A DNA stretch of 43,118 nt, from the NCBI GenBank assembly GCA_016867315.1, contig VGJV01000006.1:1-43118 (forward strand), given 5' to 3'. Source of the stretch: Candidatus Liptonbacteria bacterium (lineage in GTDB: Bacteria; Patescibacteriota; Minisyncoccia; UBA6257; 2-01-FULL-56-20). The notes beneath the pieces were generated by a model, which worked only from the letters and a program-made list of their open reading frames with translations, did not search any database and had not been told where the DNA came from. Numbering within the stretch: position 1 is the stretch's first letter; each line of letters opens with the position of its first letter. This document shows positions 22,073 through 31,654 of this stretch, piece by piece. The translations under genes were made by a program, and so were the position numbers.

Positions 22073-24918
22073 TGCTTCACGATGAGTAGTTCCTCGGAAG
22101 CGATTTTTTCATGGATGGCCTCAGTAAGGAACGGCATAAAGGGATGAAGCATGGTAAGCGAATCTTCCAAAATTGATTGGAGCACATGTTGCGCCACTAT
22201 TCCTTTTTGAAGGGCACGAGCGGAAACTTTAATAGGAGTAGGAGAAGACGCTTGCGATGCAGTAGGTTCTGGAGAAGGGGAGATAGGCATAAGTACTTTG
22301 AGGGCCGGTTTATAATGTTCGATAATTTTGTCGGCAAAGGTGTGCCAGATATAGTGGTACGCTTTCTCCGCCGCCAAATGAAATTCGAATTTTTCGATAT
22401 GTCGTCCTACTTCCGCCTTTATTCGTTTCGCTTCTTTCAAGAACTTTTTATCCGTCGCAGTAAGTGCTGGTCGTAATTTGGAAATTTGAACTTTGAACTT
22501 TGAACTTTCCGTTTCGTTCCGATGCATGAGAACGAAACGGGCTATGTTCCATACTTTCGTGGCAAAGTTGCGGTAACCCCGAATCTTGTCTTCGGAAATA
22601 GTCGAGTCCTGTCCGGGCATATTGCCGACCGTAAGGGCCATGCGCACCGCATCAGTCCCGTATTCCGAGGCCATTCCCAAGGGATCGATCACATTGCCTT
22701 TGGATTTAGACATTTTCTGTCTATCCTTATCGCGTACGAGTCCATGGAGATACACCGTATGGAAAGGAACTTCCTTCATGCGGTAAAGCCCCAGCATGAT
22801 CATTCTTGCCACCCAGAAGAAAAGGATATCGTGCCCCGTTTCCATCACATTGGTCGGGTAAAAAGTAGAAAGATCTTTTTTCTTGCCGGTCATAAGAGTC
22901 GCAAAGGGCCATTGGCCGGACGAAAACCAGGTGTCGAACACATCCGGGTCCTGTTCGAAGAGATCGCTTTTGCATGTCTTACACGGATCGGCGACATCAA
23001 GCTGTATGACGCCCGAAGCTCCCGCTTCGTTCGCAAGCATTTGTGTCATATCCCACTGTTTGATTTGTTTAAGGATCATACGGATAGGCCCGCCATGCGT
23101 GATAATGACCACATTCTTTTTGCGATAGAGTGCGCGGTATTGTTTGAAACTGGTCCAGACGCGCTCTTCTACATCTTTAAAACTTTCTCCTCCCGGAGGC
23201 GTGCCGTCATAGGAATAAAGTAAATCTCCATAAAGTTTATTACGCTCCGTTTTGGGCATGCCTTGAGTGATCCCCAGGTGCCGTTCCCGTAATTTTCGGT
23301 CTACGATTATTTCCGCCCCGGTGACCTCCGCAATCATTTCGGCGGTCTGTCGCGCCCGCTTCAAGTCGGAGGTGATGATGAGATCTACGTTATTGCCTTT
23401 GAAGTTTTCCGCCATTCGCTTGGCTTCCGCGCGGCCCTGTTCCGAGAGTGGGGGATCGGCTTGGCCGATGCTCCTCACGTCCTCATTCCAATCGGTCGAC
23501 GCGTGGCGTACAAAGAACCATTTCGCGTGTGGAGTGATATTTACCTTAGGTTCGCTGCAGGTAGCGCAGAACCACGCGGGAATGCGGATTCCCCATACGA
23601 TTTGTCGGGAGATGTTCCAATCGCGGATATTCAGGAGCCAATGGAGATAGATTTTTTTCGCATGCGCCGGAAAAAATTTTATCTTCCCTGATTTGGCCGC
23701 CTCGATGGCCATTCCCGCGAGAGATTTGTTTGCTTCCCACTTCCCACTTCCCACTTCTTTATTCACTCGCACGAACCACTGTTTTTTGATTTGAGGTTCG
23801 ATCGTCGTGTTGCACTTATAGCAGGTACGCACGACGTGTTTATAGTTCTCGTCTATGCGGGCGAGAAGTCCCTTCGAACGCAGCTTCTCCACGATCTTGA
23901 GGCGAGCTTCGGTAATTTTCATTCCGGTAAACTCTCCCGCGATAGGAAGCAGTTTCCCATACTCATCGATAACCTGCTCCTTGTCGAGTCCGCGTCGGGA
24001 AGCCATCTCAAAGTCCACCGGATCATGCCAAGGCGTAATAGTCATCACCCCGCTCCCGAAATCCATGTCCACCGCGTTGTCTTTTAAAATAGTTGCGGTG
24101 ATAGGGCCATTGATCCACTCAAGGTGCAACTGTTCTCCATCTTTATATTCCTTGTAGCGAGGATCATCGGGGTGCATTACCACATATTTATCTCCGAACT
24201 TAGTCTCGGGCCGCGACGTGCCAATAGTAAAAGGGCCATAATAGAAATAATAGAAAGGTTCGGCACGTTCCTCATCTTTTATCTCGAGATCAGAGAGAGA
24301 AGTCTGATGTTTGGGGCACCAATTGACGAGCGCTTCATCCCGAACCACCAGCCCATCTTTATAGAGCCGTTCGAAGGTGTTGTAGACGATTTTCACGATA
24401 TCCGGATCAAGCGTGAATTTCTCGCGGCTCCAATCGCAGGACGCTCCCAACTTCCGGAGTTGCCCTTCCATAATCTTTTTGTTTTCCTGAGTAAACTCCC
24501 AAATCGCGCGATAAAGGGCTTCGCGGTCCATCGTGAACCAGTTTTTCCCTTCTTTCTCCAGTTTTTTATTGAACACGACCTGTGTCTCGAATCCCGCGTG
24601 ATCCGCGCCGGGAAGCCATAAGGCCTTTTTGCCTTTCATGCGCGCATAGCGGATCATAAGGTCTTGAAGTGTCACAAATACCGCATGCCCTAAGTGCAGC
24701 GAGCCATTCGCATTCGGGGGAGGCATGATAATAGCAAATGGCGTAGAGCTAATAGCGGGTTGCTTCTTACTCTTCTTAGCTTTGCTCTTTGCTCTTTGCT
24801 CTTTGCTCTTGCCGAAAGGCAAGTTGTCCGGATTAAAAAATCCGGATTTTTCCCATTTTTTATAAATGGAATCTTCAATCGCGTTATGGTCGTATCGCGG
24901 ATCCAATTCTTGGCTCAT
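22066..24918 (-). CDS. valS: Valyl-tRNA synthetase with an inserted histidine-phosphatase domain
   Basis: 950 residues from ATG 24918 (MSQELDPRYDHNAIE). Class I core: GSLHLGHAV (HIGH) near residue 75, KMSKSKGNVIDP near 735, and DVFDTWFSSGQWPF. Between the CATC (about residue 453) and CKTC (about 644) halves of the zinc-ribbon region sits a full histidine-phosphatase domain: FVRHASTDWN with the RHG-type motif near 471, PLSEQGRAEA, SDLKRARQTAEM, RERHLG and ITHGGPIRMIL near 607. Three repeat-derived insertions are also in frame: GSGKWEANKS (23731-23760), SKEQRAKSKAKKSKK (24775-24812) and SKFKVQISK (22475-22508). The -10-like TAAAAT lies eight bases before the ATG. Confidence 0.93.
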   Translation of the reverse strand: MSQELDPRYDHNAIEDSIYKKWEKSGFFNPDNLPFGKSKEQRAKSKAKKSKKQPAISSTPFAIIMPPPNANGSLHLGHAVFVTLQDLMIRYARMKGKKALWLPGADHAGFETQVVFNKKLEKEGKNWFTMDREALYRAIWEFTQENKKIMEGQLRKLGASCDWSREKFTLDPDIVKIVYNTFERLYKDGLVVRDEALVNWCPKHQTSLSDLEIKDEERAEPFYYFYYGPFTIGTSRPETKFGDKYVVMHPDDPRYKEYKDGEQLHLEWINGPITATILKDNAVDMDFGSGVMTITPWHDPVDFEMASRRGLDKEQVIDEYGKLLPIAGEFTGMKITEARLKIVEKLRSKGLLARIDENYKHVVRTCYKCNTTIEPQIKKQWFVRVNKEVGSGKWEANKSLAGMAIEAAKSGKIKFFPAHAKKIYLHWLLNIRDWNISRQIVWGIRIPAWFCATCSEPKVNITPHAKWFFVRHASTDWNEDVRSIGQADPPLSEQGRAEAKRMAENFKGNNVDLIITSDLKRARQTAEMIAEVTGAEIIVDRKLRERHLGITQGMPKTERNKLYGDLLYSYDGTPPGGESFKDVEERVWTSFKQYRALYRKKNVVIITHGGPIRMILKQIKQWDMTQMLANEAGASGVIQLDVADPCKTCKSDLFEQDPDVFDTWFSSGQWPFATLMTGKKKDLSTFYPTNVMETGHDILFFWVARMIMLGLYRMKEVPFHTVYLHGLVRDKDRQKMSKSKGNVIDPLGMASEYGTDAVRMALTVGNMPGQDSTISEDKIRGYRNFATKVWNIARFVLMHRNETESSKFKVQISKLRPALTATDKKFLKEAKRIKAEVGRHIEKFEFHLAAEKAYHYIWHTFADKIIEHYKPALKVLMPISPSPEPTASQASSPTPIKVSARALQKGIVAQHVLQSILEDSLTMLHPFMPFLTEAIHEKIASEELLIVKQW
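22475..22508 (-). repeat. Family I tandem (AAAGTTC unit) inside valS
   Basis: Three near-copies of AAAGTTCA on the minus strand encode SSKFKVQISK in the C-terminal anticodon-binding region, in frame. Confidence 0.7.
23731..23760 (-). repeat. Family G tandem (GAAGTGG unit) inside valS
   Basis: GAAGTGGGAAGTGGGAAG on the minus strand, in frame, encoding EVGSGKWE. The same unit occurs in tsaD at 26210-26237. Confidence 0.7.
24775..24812 (-). repeat. Family H tandem (GAGCAAA unit) inside valS
   Basis: Four near-copies of GAGCAAA on the minus strand encode a Lys-rich linker (SKEQRAKSKAK) just before the catalytic HIGH region. Confidence 0.75.
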
Positions 24919-25001
24919 GCAGGTCAATTTTACCACATCGCCCTATGCTAAATTTCGACACATTTGAGAGATTTGAAAAGTAAGAGGAACTGTGGTATTT
25001 T

Positions 25002-25019
25002 GGTTCCAATTCTGGAACC
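25002..25019. promoter_or_regulatory. Palindrome upstream of a hypothetical gene
   Basis: GGTTCCA-ATTC-TGGAACC, perfect 7-bp arms, about 47 bases before the ATG at 25066. It could be an operator or an mRNA hairpin. Confidence 0.35.
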
Positions 25020-25065
25020 TATTGTTCTGGAATATCTAGGGACGCGAGTGTGTTCCTTGATAACG

Positions 25066-25470
25066 ATGCACAGGCCAGACGAGCATGCCTTGAAGCCCAG
25101 ATTCCTCACGAATCGAAGCAACCCTCGAGCTCATGAGAGAAGGTATGAGCTGGTTGCCACGCCGAGTGGTCGGAAATCTGTCCCGATAGACAGACACTAT
25201 TATATGGCAATGGCACGGCGAATAAGGATGTCGGATGGAACTTTTTCCACTTCCGACGAAGTAGGTCAGGACATCCCAGCTATGGCAATTGTGGAAGTTG
25301 AAAACCACGCGCCGCGGGCACCTAAACGGGTGCCTTTTCTGGTGGCGGTGGCAGGGGATTTCCTGACGGGATCAGAATGGCTTGAGAAGGGAAGCCCACC
25401 AGGGACAGTGGTGACAAAGCTATTCTCCGCTCTTTCTGAGCGGCCGGCCAGTTACTCTCCTAGCGCCTAG
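25066..25470 (+). CDS. Hypothetical protein
   Basis: 134 residues from ATG 25066 (MHRPDEHALK); the frame is open to a TTG at 24964. I do not recognise a family. Visible are RRYELVATPSGRKSVPIDRHYYMAMARR, then EVGQDIPAMAIVEVE and PFLVAVAGDFLTGSEWLEKG. There is no signal peptide or membrane segment. It is isolated, divergent from valS and convergent with tsaD, with a shared terminator after it. Confidence 0.5.
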   Translation: MHRPDEHALKPRFLTNRSNPRAHERRYELVATPSGRKSVPIDRHYYMAMARRIRMSDGTFSTSDEVGQDIPAMAIVEVENHAPRAPKRVPFLVAVAGDFLTGSEWLEKGSPPGTVVTKLFSALSERPASYSPSA

Positions 25471-25493
25471 GCGGGGGAGTTACACAACAAAAC

Positions 25494-25525
25494 GACCCAG
25501 GGGTCTTCGCGAAGATTCCTGGGTC
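25494..25525. terminator. Bidirectional terminator
   Basis: GACCCAGGGGTCTT-CGCG-AAGATTCCTGGGTC stem, with A-rich and T-rich flanks. It lies between the hypothetical gene and tsaD, which converge. Confidence 0.8.
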
Positions 25526-25539
25526 AAAAATTTCTTAAC

Positions 25540-26703
25540 CTAGATATTCAAACTCCCTTTCGCTGCCAACTTAAACTTTTTCTTGCGGAGATGTGCCATA
25601 TATCCGGCCACCGCGATCATCGCGGCATTGTCGGTATTGTACTCGGGTTCCGGCGCAAAAAACTTCGCGCCGATTTTTTTCGCTTCTTTCTCGAGCGCTT
25701 TACGGAGGGTTTTATTTGCCGCGACGCCGCCAGAGAGCATCACCGATTTCGCCCCGAATTCTTGTGCGGCCCGGATGGTTTTTTTGACGAGCACTTCTAT
25801 GGCAGCGGCCTGGAAACCTGCACTCACATCCTGAATTGTGAATTGAGAATTGCGAATTGAGTCGGATTCATTCCCAATTCCCAATGCACTATTCTCAATT
25901 CCCTTTACTTTTTGTTCTTTCAAAAAGTAAAGGACGGAAGTCTTCAGCCCCGAGAAGCTGAAATCATAATTTTTCTGATGGAGCATCGGCCGCGGGAATT
26001 CTACGGCCTTCGCATTGCCTTCTTTGGAAAGTTTCTCGATTTGAGGGCCGCCGGGGTAGGGGAGTTTTAAAAGTCGCGCGACTTTATCGAATGCTTCTCC
26101 CACCGCATCATCGCGCGTCTCGCCCAGCTTCTTCCAGGCCTTTAAGTTTTTCACATGCAAAAGGATAGTGTGTCCGCCGCTTACAATGAGCGAAATGGCC
26201 GGGAAGAGTTTGGAAGTAGGAAGTGAGAAGTGGGAAGCATTCTTTTTCTTTGAAAGAAGAAAACTGTAGAGGTGCCCTTCAAGATGGTTTGCTCCAATAA
26301 GTTTGATATTTGGATTTTGGATTTTGAGCTTTTCTTGCAAATCTTCAGCGAAAGTGATTCCTGTCCACAAAGCGGGTTCGAGTCCGGGGCCGACGGTCAC
26401 CGCGATGAGATCTACGTCGAGAATATTGAATTTAGAATTGAGAATTGAGTCGGATTTCTTTCCCAATTCCCAATTCCCAATTCCCAATTCGCCAAAAATC
26501 TTCCGATAGAGTATTGGAAGATTTTTAAGATGTTCTCTTTTGGCCAAGTTAGGAACTACGCCGCCAAATGGCTCATGGACTTTGATTTGAGAGGAAACGA
26601 GATTCTTCAAGACTCGAAACCGGGGCTTCGTAAGCCCTCCTTCTGCTTCTACGAGCGCCAGCGAAGTCTCGTCGCAGCTGGTTTCAATGCCGAGAATCAA
26701 CAT
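25540..26703 (-). CDS. tsaD: tRNA N6-threonylcarbamoyladenosine synthase TsaD, with repeat-encoded insertions
   Basis: 387 residues, against about 340 in the family. Core features: MLILGIETSCDETSLALV, GGVVPNLAKREH, GANHLEGH (metal-binding His pair), LIVSGGHT, FSFSGLKTSVL and VMLSGGVAANKTLR. TsaD transfers threonylcarbamoyl to A37 of ANN-decoding tRNAs. The extra length is explained by in-frame repeats: IGNWELGKKSDSILNSKFNI after residue ~73, a short HFSLPTSKLF stretch, and a near-repeat IGNESDSIRNSQFTIQ later. These fall in loops between conserved motifs, and no conserved residue is lost. It follows the ATP synthase operon. Confidence 0.93.
   Translation of the reverse strand: MLILGIETSCDETSLALVEAEGGLTKPRFRVLKNLVSSQIKVHEPFGGVVPNLAKREHLKNLPILYRKIFGELGIGNWELGKKSDSILNSKFNILDVDLIAVTVGPGLEPALWTGITFAEDLQEKLKIQNPNIKLIGANHLEGHLYSFLLSKKKNASHFSLPTSKLFPAISLIVSGGHTILLHVKNLKAWKKLGETRDDAVGEAFDKVARLLKLPYPGGPQIEKLSKEGNAKAVEFPRPMLHQKNYDFSFSGLKTSVLYFLKEQKVKGIENSALGIGNESDSIRNSQFTIQDVSAGFQAAAIEVLVKKTIRAAQEFGAKSVMLSGGVAANKTLRKALEKEAKKIGAKFFAPEPEYNTDNAAMIAVAGYMAHLRKKKFKLAAKGSLNI
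25831..25902 (-). repeat. Hairpin element E1 (GAATTGG family) inside tsaD
   Basis: Minus strand: a left arm of GAATTGAGAAT/GAATTGGGAAT units, core AATCCGACTC, and a right arm of CAATTCTCAATTC units. In frame. It shares AATCCGACTCAATTC with E2. Confidence 0.88.
26210..26237 (-). repeat. Family G tandem inside tsaD
   Basis: Minus strand CTTCCCACTTCTCACTTCC-type units encoding ASHFSLPTSK. Related to valS 23731-23760 but in the opposite sense relative to the gene. Confidence 0.7.
26422..26490 (-). repeat. Hairpin element E2 (GAATTGG family) inside tsaD
   Basis: Minus strand: four copies of GAATTGG, core AAATCCGACTC, and a right arm of AATTCTCAATTCTAAATTC. In frame. Same core as E1 in the same gene. 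Confidence 0.88.
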
Positions 26704-26706
26704 ATA

Positions 26707-26792
26707 AGAAAATAGAAATTAGAAATGTAGAAAGTAGAATGATTCAAAATGCATGCAGGCTTCTATTTTCTACTCTCTATTTTCTATTTTCC
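26707..26792. repeat. Hairpin element F1 (TTCTATTTTC family)
   Basis: Left arm GAAAATAGAAATTAG... (26707-26740), right arm TTCTATTTTCTACTCTC... (26761-26792), core with GCATGC. It lies between atpC and tsaD. The right arm encodes the last residues of AtpC (ENRK) and its stop. Confidence 0.82.
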
Positions 26793-27040
26793 GTGTCCAC
26801 TTCATCCGCCAAAATCTTCGTCGCATTCTCCGCCGTTACTTCCAAAAAACCTGCGCCCGCGGGGATGAAGTGCTCTTTTCCCGCCGCATCCTTGACCGTG
26901 ATAGTGCCCGGCGTAAGCGTCGCAATAAGCGGCTCATGATTATCGAGTACCGTGATTTCGCCCCCTTCGGTGGCACAATTCACCGATTCCGCTTCTCCTT
27001 CGAAAAGCACTTGTTTAAGCGAATAGATGCTAAGTTTCAT
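26777..27040 (-). CDS. atpC: ATP synthase epsilon subunit, N-terminal domain only
   Basis: 87 residues, against about 135. Only the beta-sandwich is present: LSIYSLKQVLFEGEAESVNC, GEITVLDNHEPLIATL and AGKEHFIPAGAGFLEV. The C-terminal helical hairpin, which in other bacteria extends to inhibit ATP hydrolysis, is missing. The last residues ENRK and the stop are encoded by the family F repeat arm, so an element insertion may have truncated the gene. It is last gene of the atp operon. Confidence 0.9.
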   Translation of the reverse strand: MKLSIYSLKQVLFEGEAESVNCATEGGEITVLDNHEPLIATLTPGTITVKDAAGKEHFIPAGAGFLEVTAENATKILADEVDTENRK

Positions 27041-27043
27041 CAG

Positions 27044-27097
27044 GATGAGAATAAGAATGAGAATGAGCGGATATCATACTCATTCTCATACTCATTA

Positions 27098-27100
<3 letters not shown>
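27044..27100. repeat. Hairpin element D2 (GAGAATGAG family)
   Basis: Left arm 27044-27068 and right arm 27074-27100 are complementary, with a 5-base core, in the atpD-atpC gap. The right arm supplies the atpD stop codon (TAA). Confidence 0.85.
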
Positions 27101-28584
<1,484 letters not shown>

Positions 28585-28589
<5 letters not shown>

Positions 28590-29523
28590 TTTTGAGTGCC
28601 TCTGCGCCCGCAACGATTTCCGTGATTTCTTTGGTGATCGCGGCCTGACGCAGTTTGTTATACGTGATGGTGAGGGTTTGCACAAGCTCCGTGGCATTTT
28701 CCGAAGCGTTCTTCATTGCCATGCGGCGAGCCGCATGTTCCGAGGCATTGGCTTCCATAAAGAGGTGATACACCTGCATATGAAGAAGGTGCGACGCGAT
28801 GGCGCCGAGCACGCGCTCGGGCGTTGGCTCGATCAGGAAGCTTTTCGGAGCTTCCTTGCTCAATTCACTATTCTCAATTCTCAATTCCGAGAACCTTCCC
28901 GTCTCCGGCACAATCTCGTTAATAAGATCGGTAAGCGCCGCAGGCTCGATGGGTAAGATTTCCCGTTCGATGACTTCCTGGGTGAGCGCGGTGCGAAAGT
29001 GGGTAGAGAAGACAATCGCTCGATCGATAGCTCCCGCAACGTACTGCCGTTCCAAAACAGAAGCGATGGGGCTCACTTGGTCGGGGGTGGTGTAGTCTCC
29101 CGCGCGAACAAAAGATTCAAGTACTGCAAAACCCTGCTTTTCGAGATGCGCGTGCGCTTTCTTACCTACGGCCACAAAAAGATAATTCTGATTCTGTGGA
29201 GTGACGCCTTCCTTCTTGGCGAATTGATCGAAGCGGCGGAGGACGCTGCTGTTAAAGGACCCTGCGAGTCCCTTGTCGGAAGTCACGAGGACGACCGCGG
29301 TTCGCGCAGGTAATCGTTTCTGAAGAAGAGGAGGGGTTTTATCGGTTTCCTCAAGTGTAGCGAGCGTGCGAAGAAGATCGAGCGCCGCATACGCATAGGG
29401 CCGCGAACGAAGGGCGATTTCCTGGCTCCGCCGCATCTTCGTGGCGGCCACCAGTTCCATGGCCTTCGTGATTTGGGAGATGTTCTGCGCTCCCTTCATC
29501 CGTTGTTTGATGAACTGAAACAT
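28585..29523 (-). CDS. atpG: ATP synthase gamma subunit
   Basis: 312 residues, the rotor shaft. The N-terminal helix (QRMKGAQNISQITKAMELVAATKMRRSQ) and the C-terminal helix (RRMAMKNASENATELVQTLTITYNKLRQAAITKEITEIVAGAEAL) are canonical. The central Rossmann-like domain carries an in-frame family E arm (28858-28888) encoding SELRIENSELS, which accounts for part of the excess over ~290 residues. The stop is supplied by repeat C2. Confidence 0.96.
28858..28888 (-). repeat. Family E arm inside atpG, solo
   Basis: Minus strand GAATTGAGAATTGAGAATAG units, in frame, between the core helices of gamma. No partner arm and no AATCCGACTC core. Confidence 0.75.
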
Positions 29524-29530
29524 CGTATTA

Positions 29531-29583
29531 AAGAATGAGAGATGAGTATGAGTATGATGTCATTCTTATTCTCATTCTCATGC
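29531..29583. repeat. Hairpin element D3 (GAGAATGAG family)
   Basis: Left arm 29531-29557 and right arm 29559-29583 are complementary, with almost no loop, in the atpA-atpG gap. The right arm supplies the atpA TGA stop. Confidence 0.85.
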
Positions 29584-31140
29584 TTGAGCGCTCTCTTTAA
29601 AGTTTTCCATCACCTTTTTAATGCGTTCCTCAATCTCGGGCTTGATGTCGTTCGATTCACGAATGGGCTTAAGGATATCTTCTTCGTGAAGCTTCTCTAC
29701 CATGTCCAGGAATGAATCTTTCGCAGCGCGTACTTTTTCTACCGGCAGGGCGTCGAAAGTGTTCTTGAGCGCCGCGTAGAGAAGAACCACCTGTTTCTCG
29801 AAAGAAATCGGTTGTTGATCGTCCTGCTTCAATGCCTCCGTGATGATTTGTCCGCGGCGGATCTTCGCACGAGTGGCTTCATCCACGTCCGAGGCGAACT
29901 GCACGAACGCCTGAAGTTCGCGGAACTGGGAAAGCGTGAGCTTCAAACCGCTCACCGCTTTTTTCATGGCTTTAGTTTGGGCGGCGGATCCTACCCGGGA
30001 CACCGAGAGTCCCACGTTTACCGCGGGGCGTATTCCCTGGTGGAAGAGGGGAGATTCAAGGAAGATCTGTCCGTCCGTGATGGAGATTACGTTCGTAGGG
30101 ATATAGGCGCTGATGTCGCCGAGTTGCGTTTCGATGATGGGCAAGGCGGTCAAAGATCCTCCGCCTTTTTCTTTGGAGAGACGTGCTGCCCGTTCAAGCA
30201 AGCGGGAATGGAGATAAAAGATATCTCCGGGGTACGCTTCTCGACCCGGCGGGCGGCGGAGAAGCAGAGATACTTGTCGGTACCCCCATGCATGTTTCGA
30301 GAGATCGTCGTACACGACGAGCGCATCCTGCCCGCGATCGCGGAAGTATTCTCCGACGGCACAACCCGCGAAAGGAGCGAGGTACCACGCCGAAGCGGGA
30401 GAAGAGCCCGAAGCGGAAACGACCACGGTGTATTTCATTGCCCCCTTCTCTTCGAGGAGAGAGACGATTCTTGCGATTTTCGCTTCCTTCTGCCCGATTG
30501 CGACGTAAATACAGATGGGAGTTTTGCGCGATCCATCTTTTTTCTGGTTCAAAATCGCGTCGAGGGCAATCGCGGTTTTTCCGGTTTGCCGGTCGCCAAT
30601 GATGAGCTCCCGTTGGCCGCGGCCAATAGGAATCATGGAATCGATCGCGGTAATCCCTGTGTGAAGAGGAGTGTCTACCGGCTCCCGTTCGAGCACTCCG
30701 GGCGCTTTATTCTCAAGGAGATATCGTACTGATTCGGATTCTTTTCCGCCGGAGGCGGATCCGCCTTTGGCGGAAAATATCGGCCCCTTCCCGTCTAAGG
30801 GCGCTCCCAGAGGGTCGATCACGCGGCCCACGAGCGCAGGGCCTACTTCTATAGAGAGCACTTCCCCCGTGCCTTTCACGGTGTCTCCGGTTTTGACTGC
30901 TTCCGCTTCGTCCAAAAGCAAAGCTCCCACCGTTTCTTCTTCAAGGTTTAAGGCAATTGCCCGGCGCGGTCCCTCATCCGTTTCAATCGTCAAAAGCTCC
31001 TGGCTCAGCGCGTTTTTGAGGCCCACGAGTTTTACGATGCCATCTCCTGCTTCGGTGACGCGCCCGACGGACTCCCATTCGGACTTCTCTTTAAATCCTT
31101 CAATTTCTTTTTTTAGTTTTTCGATTATTTCGTATGACAT
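29578..31140 (-). CDS. atpA: ATP synthase alpha subunit
   Basis: 520 residues, the non-catalytic nucleotide-binding F1 subunit. Walker [49 protein letters not shown] and the arginine-finger region [13 protein letters not shown]. Around residue 125 a Gly/Ser/Lys-rich insertion ([15 protein letters not shown]) is encoded by a palindromic TCCGCC/GGCGGA repeat (30744-30775), placed in the beta-barrel to core linker. Otherwise canonical. Confidence 0.97.
   Translation of the reverse strand: MSYEIIEKLKKEIEGFKEKSEWESVGRVTEAGDGIVKLVGLKNALSQELLTIETDEGPRRAIALNLEEETVGALLLDEAEAVKTGDTVKGTGEVLSIEVGPALVGRVIDPLGAPLDGKGPIFSAKGGSASGGKESESVRYLLENKAPGVLEREPVDTPLHTGITAIDSMIPIGRGQRELIIGDRQTGKTAIALDAILNQKKDGSRKTPICIYVAIGQKEAKIARIVSLLEEKGAMKYTVVVSASGSSPASAWYLAPFAGCAVGEYFRDRGQDALVVYDDLSKHAWGYRQVSLLLRRPPGREAYPGDIFYLHSRLLERAARLSKEKGGGSLTALPIIETQLGDISAYIPTNVISITDGQIFLESPLFHQGIRPAVNVGLSVSRVGSAAQTKAMKKAVSGLKLTLSQFRELQAFVQFASDVDEATRAKIRRGQIITEALKQDDQQPISFEKQVVLLYAALKNTFDALPVEKVRAAKDSFLDMVEKLHEEDILKPIRESNDIKPEIEERIKKVMENFKESAQA
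30744..30775. repeat. Family J palindrome (TCCGCC...GGCGGA) inside atpA
   Basis: Two abutting TCCGCC-n-GGCGGA palindromes in frame, encoding [10 protein letters not shown]. Related copies are in atpB (32908-32924) and at 37932-37949. Confidence 0.75.
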
Positions 31141-31144
31141 GGTG

Positions 31145-31215
31145 TTAACTAAATGACTAATGACCTATGACTGATAACCTATAACGTATTTGTCATAAGT
31201 TATAAGTCATAAGTC
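31145..31215. repeat. Hairpin element C3 (TGACTAATAAC family)
   Basis: Left arm 31145-31185, right arm 31191-31215, 5-base loop, in the atpH-atpA gap. It supplies the atpH stop codon (TGA). Confidence 0.88.
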
Positions 31216-31587
31216 GCCGAAAAGATTGCCAAGTTTTCGGCGGAGCGACGCATCGAACTGTAATTCGTCGTCTATAAGAATCTTTACGCCGCCGATAAGT
31301 GCAGGATCAGTTGTTTCCCGCACGATGTCGTGAGTCTTGAGGAGCTTATGAAAGGTCTTCATAAGCGGCGCGGACGAGGGACGGGCGGTAACGAAGGTAA
31401 TGCTCCTCGCTCCTGTCACCGTCCGAAGAAGTTTTTCGGTCGCGGTGAGAATCTTCGAGGCATGGGCGGCATCGCCATTTTTTGCGATAAGCTTCGCCAA
31501 ATTTTTTACGAGCTTCTCTTTGTCGTGAGGATGTGCTGCGACTGCCGCACGAAAGGCTTTAGCGTAGTGTAGGGGAGTGTATTTCAT
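31207..31587 (-). CDS. atpH: ATP synthase delta subunit (short)
   Basis: 126 residues, against about 177 in E. coli. It keeps the N-terminal YAKAFRAAV helix start and the C-terminal domain signature DPALIGGVKILIDDELQFDASLRRKLGNL, which joins the peripheral stalk to F1. Helices of the N-terminal six-helix bundle appear shortened. The stop is in repeat C3. The position between atpF and atpA is canonical. Confidence 0.9.
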   Translation of the reverse strand: MKYTPLHYAKAFRAAVAAHPHDKEKLVKNLAKLIAKNGDAAHASKILTATEKLLRTVTGARSITFVTARPSSAPLMKTFHKLLKTHDIVRETTDPALIGGVKILIDDELQFDASLRRKLGNLFGDL

Positions 31588-31591
31588 GAGT

Positions 31592-31654
31592 GTAACTAAT
31601 GACTAATGACTTATAACTAAGCACAGGTCATTTGTCATAGGTCATAAGTTATTT
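31592..31654. repeat. Hairpin element C4 (TGACTAATAAC family)
   Basis: Left arm 31592-31620, right arm 31626-31654, in the atpF-atpH gap. The right arm supplies the atpF TAA stop. Confidence 0.88.

Noticed and set aside
25831-26490. Inteins or group II introns in tsaD
   Set aside because: The insertions are only ~22 residues with no splicing motifs or intron domains; they read through in frame.
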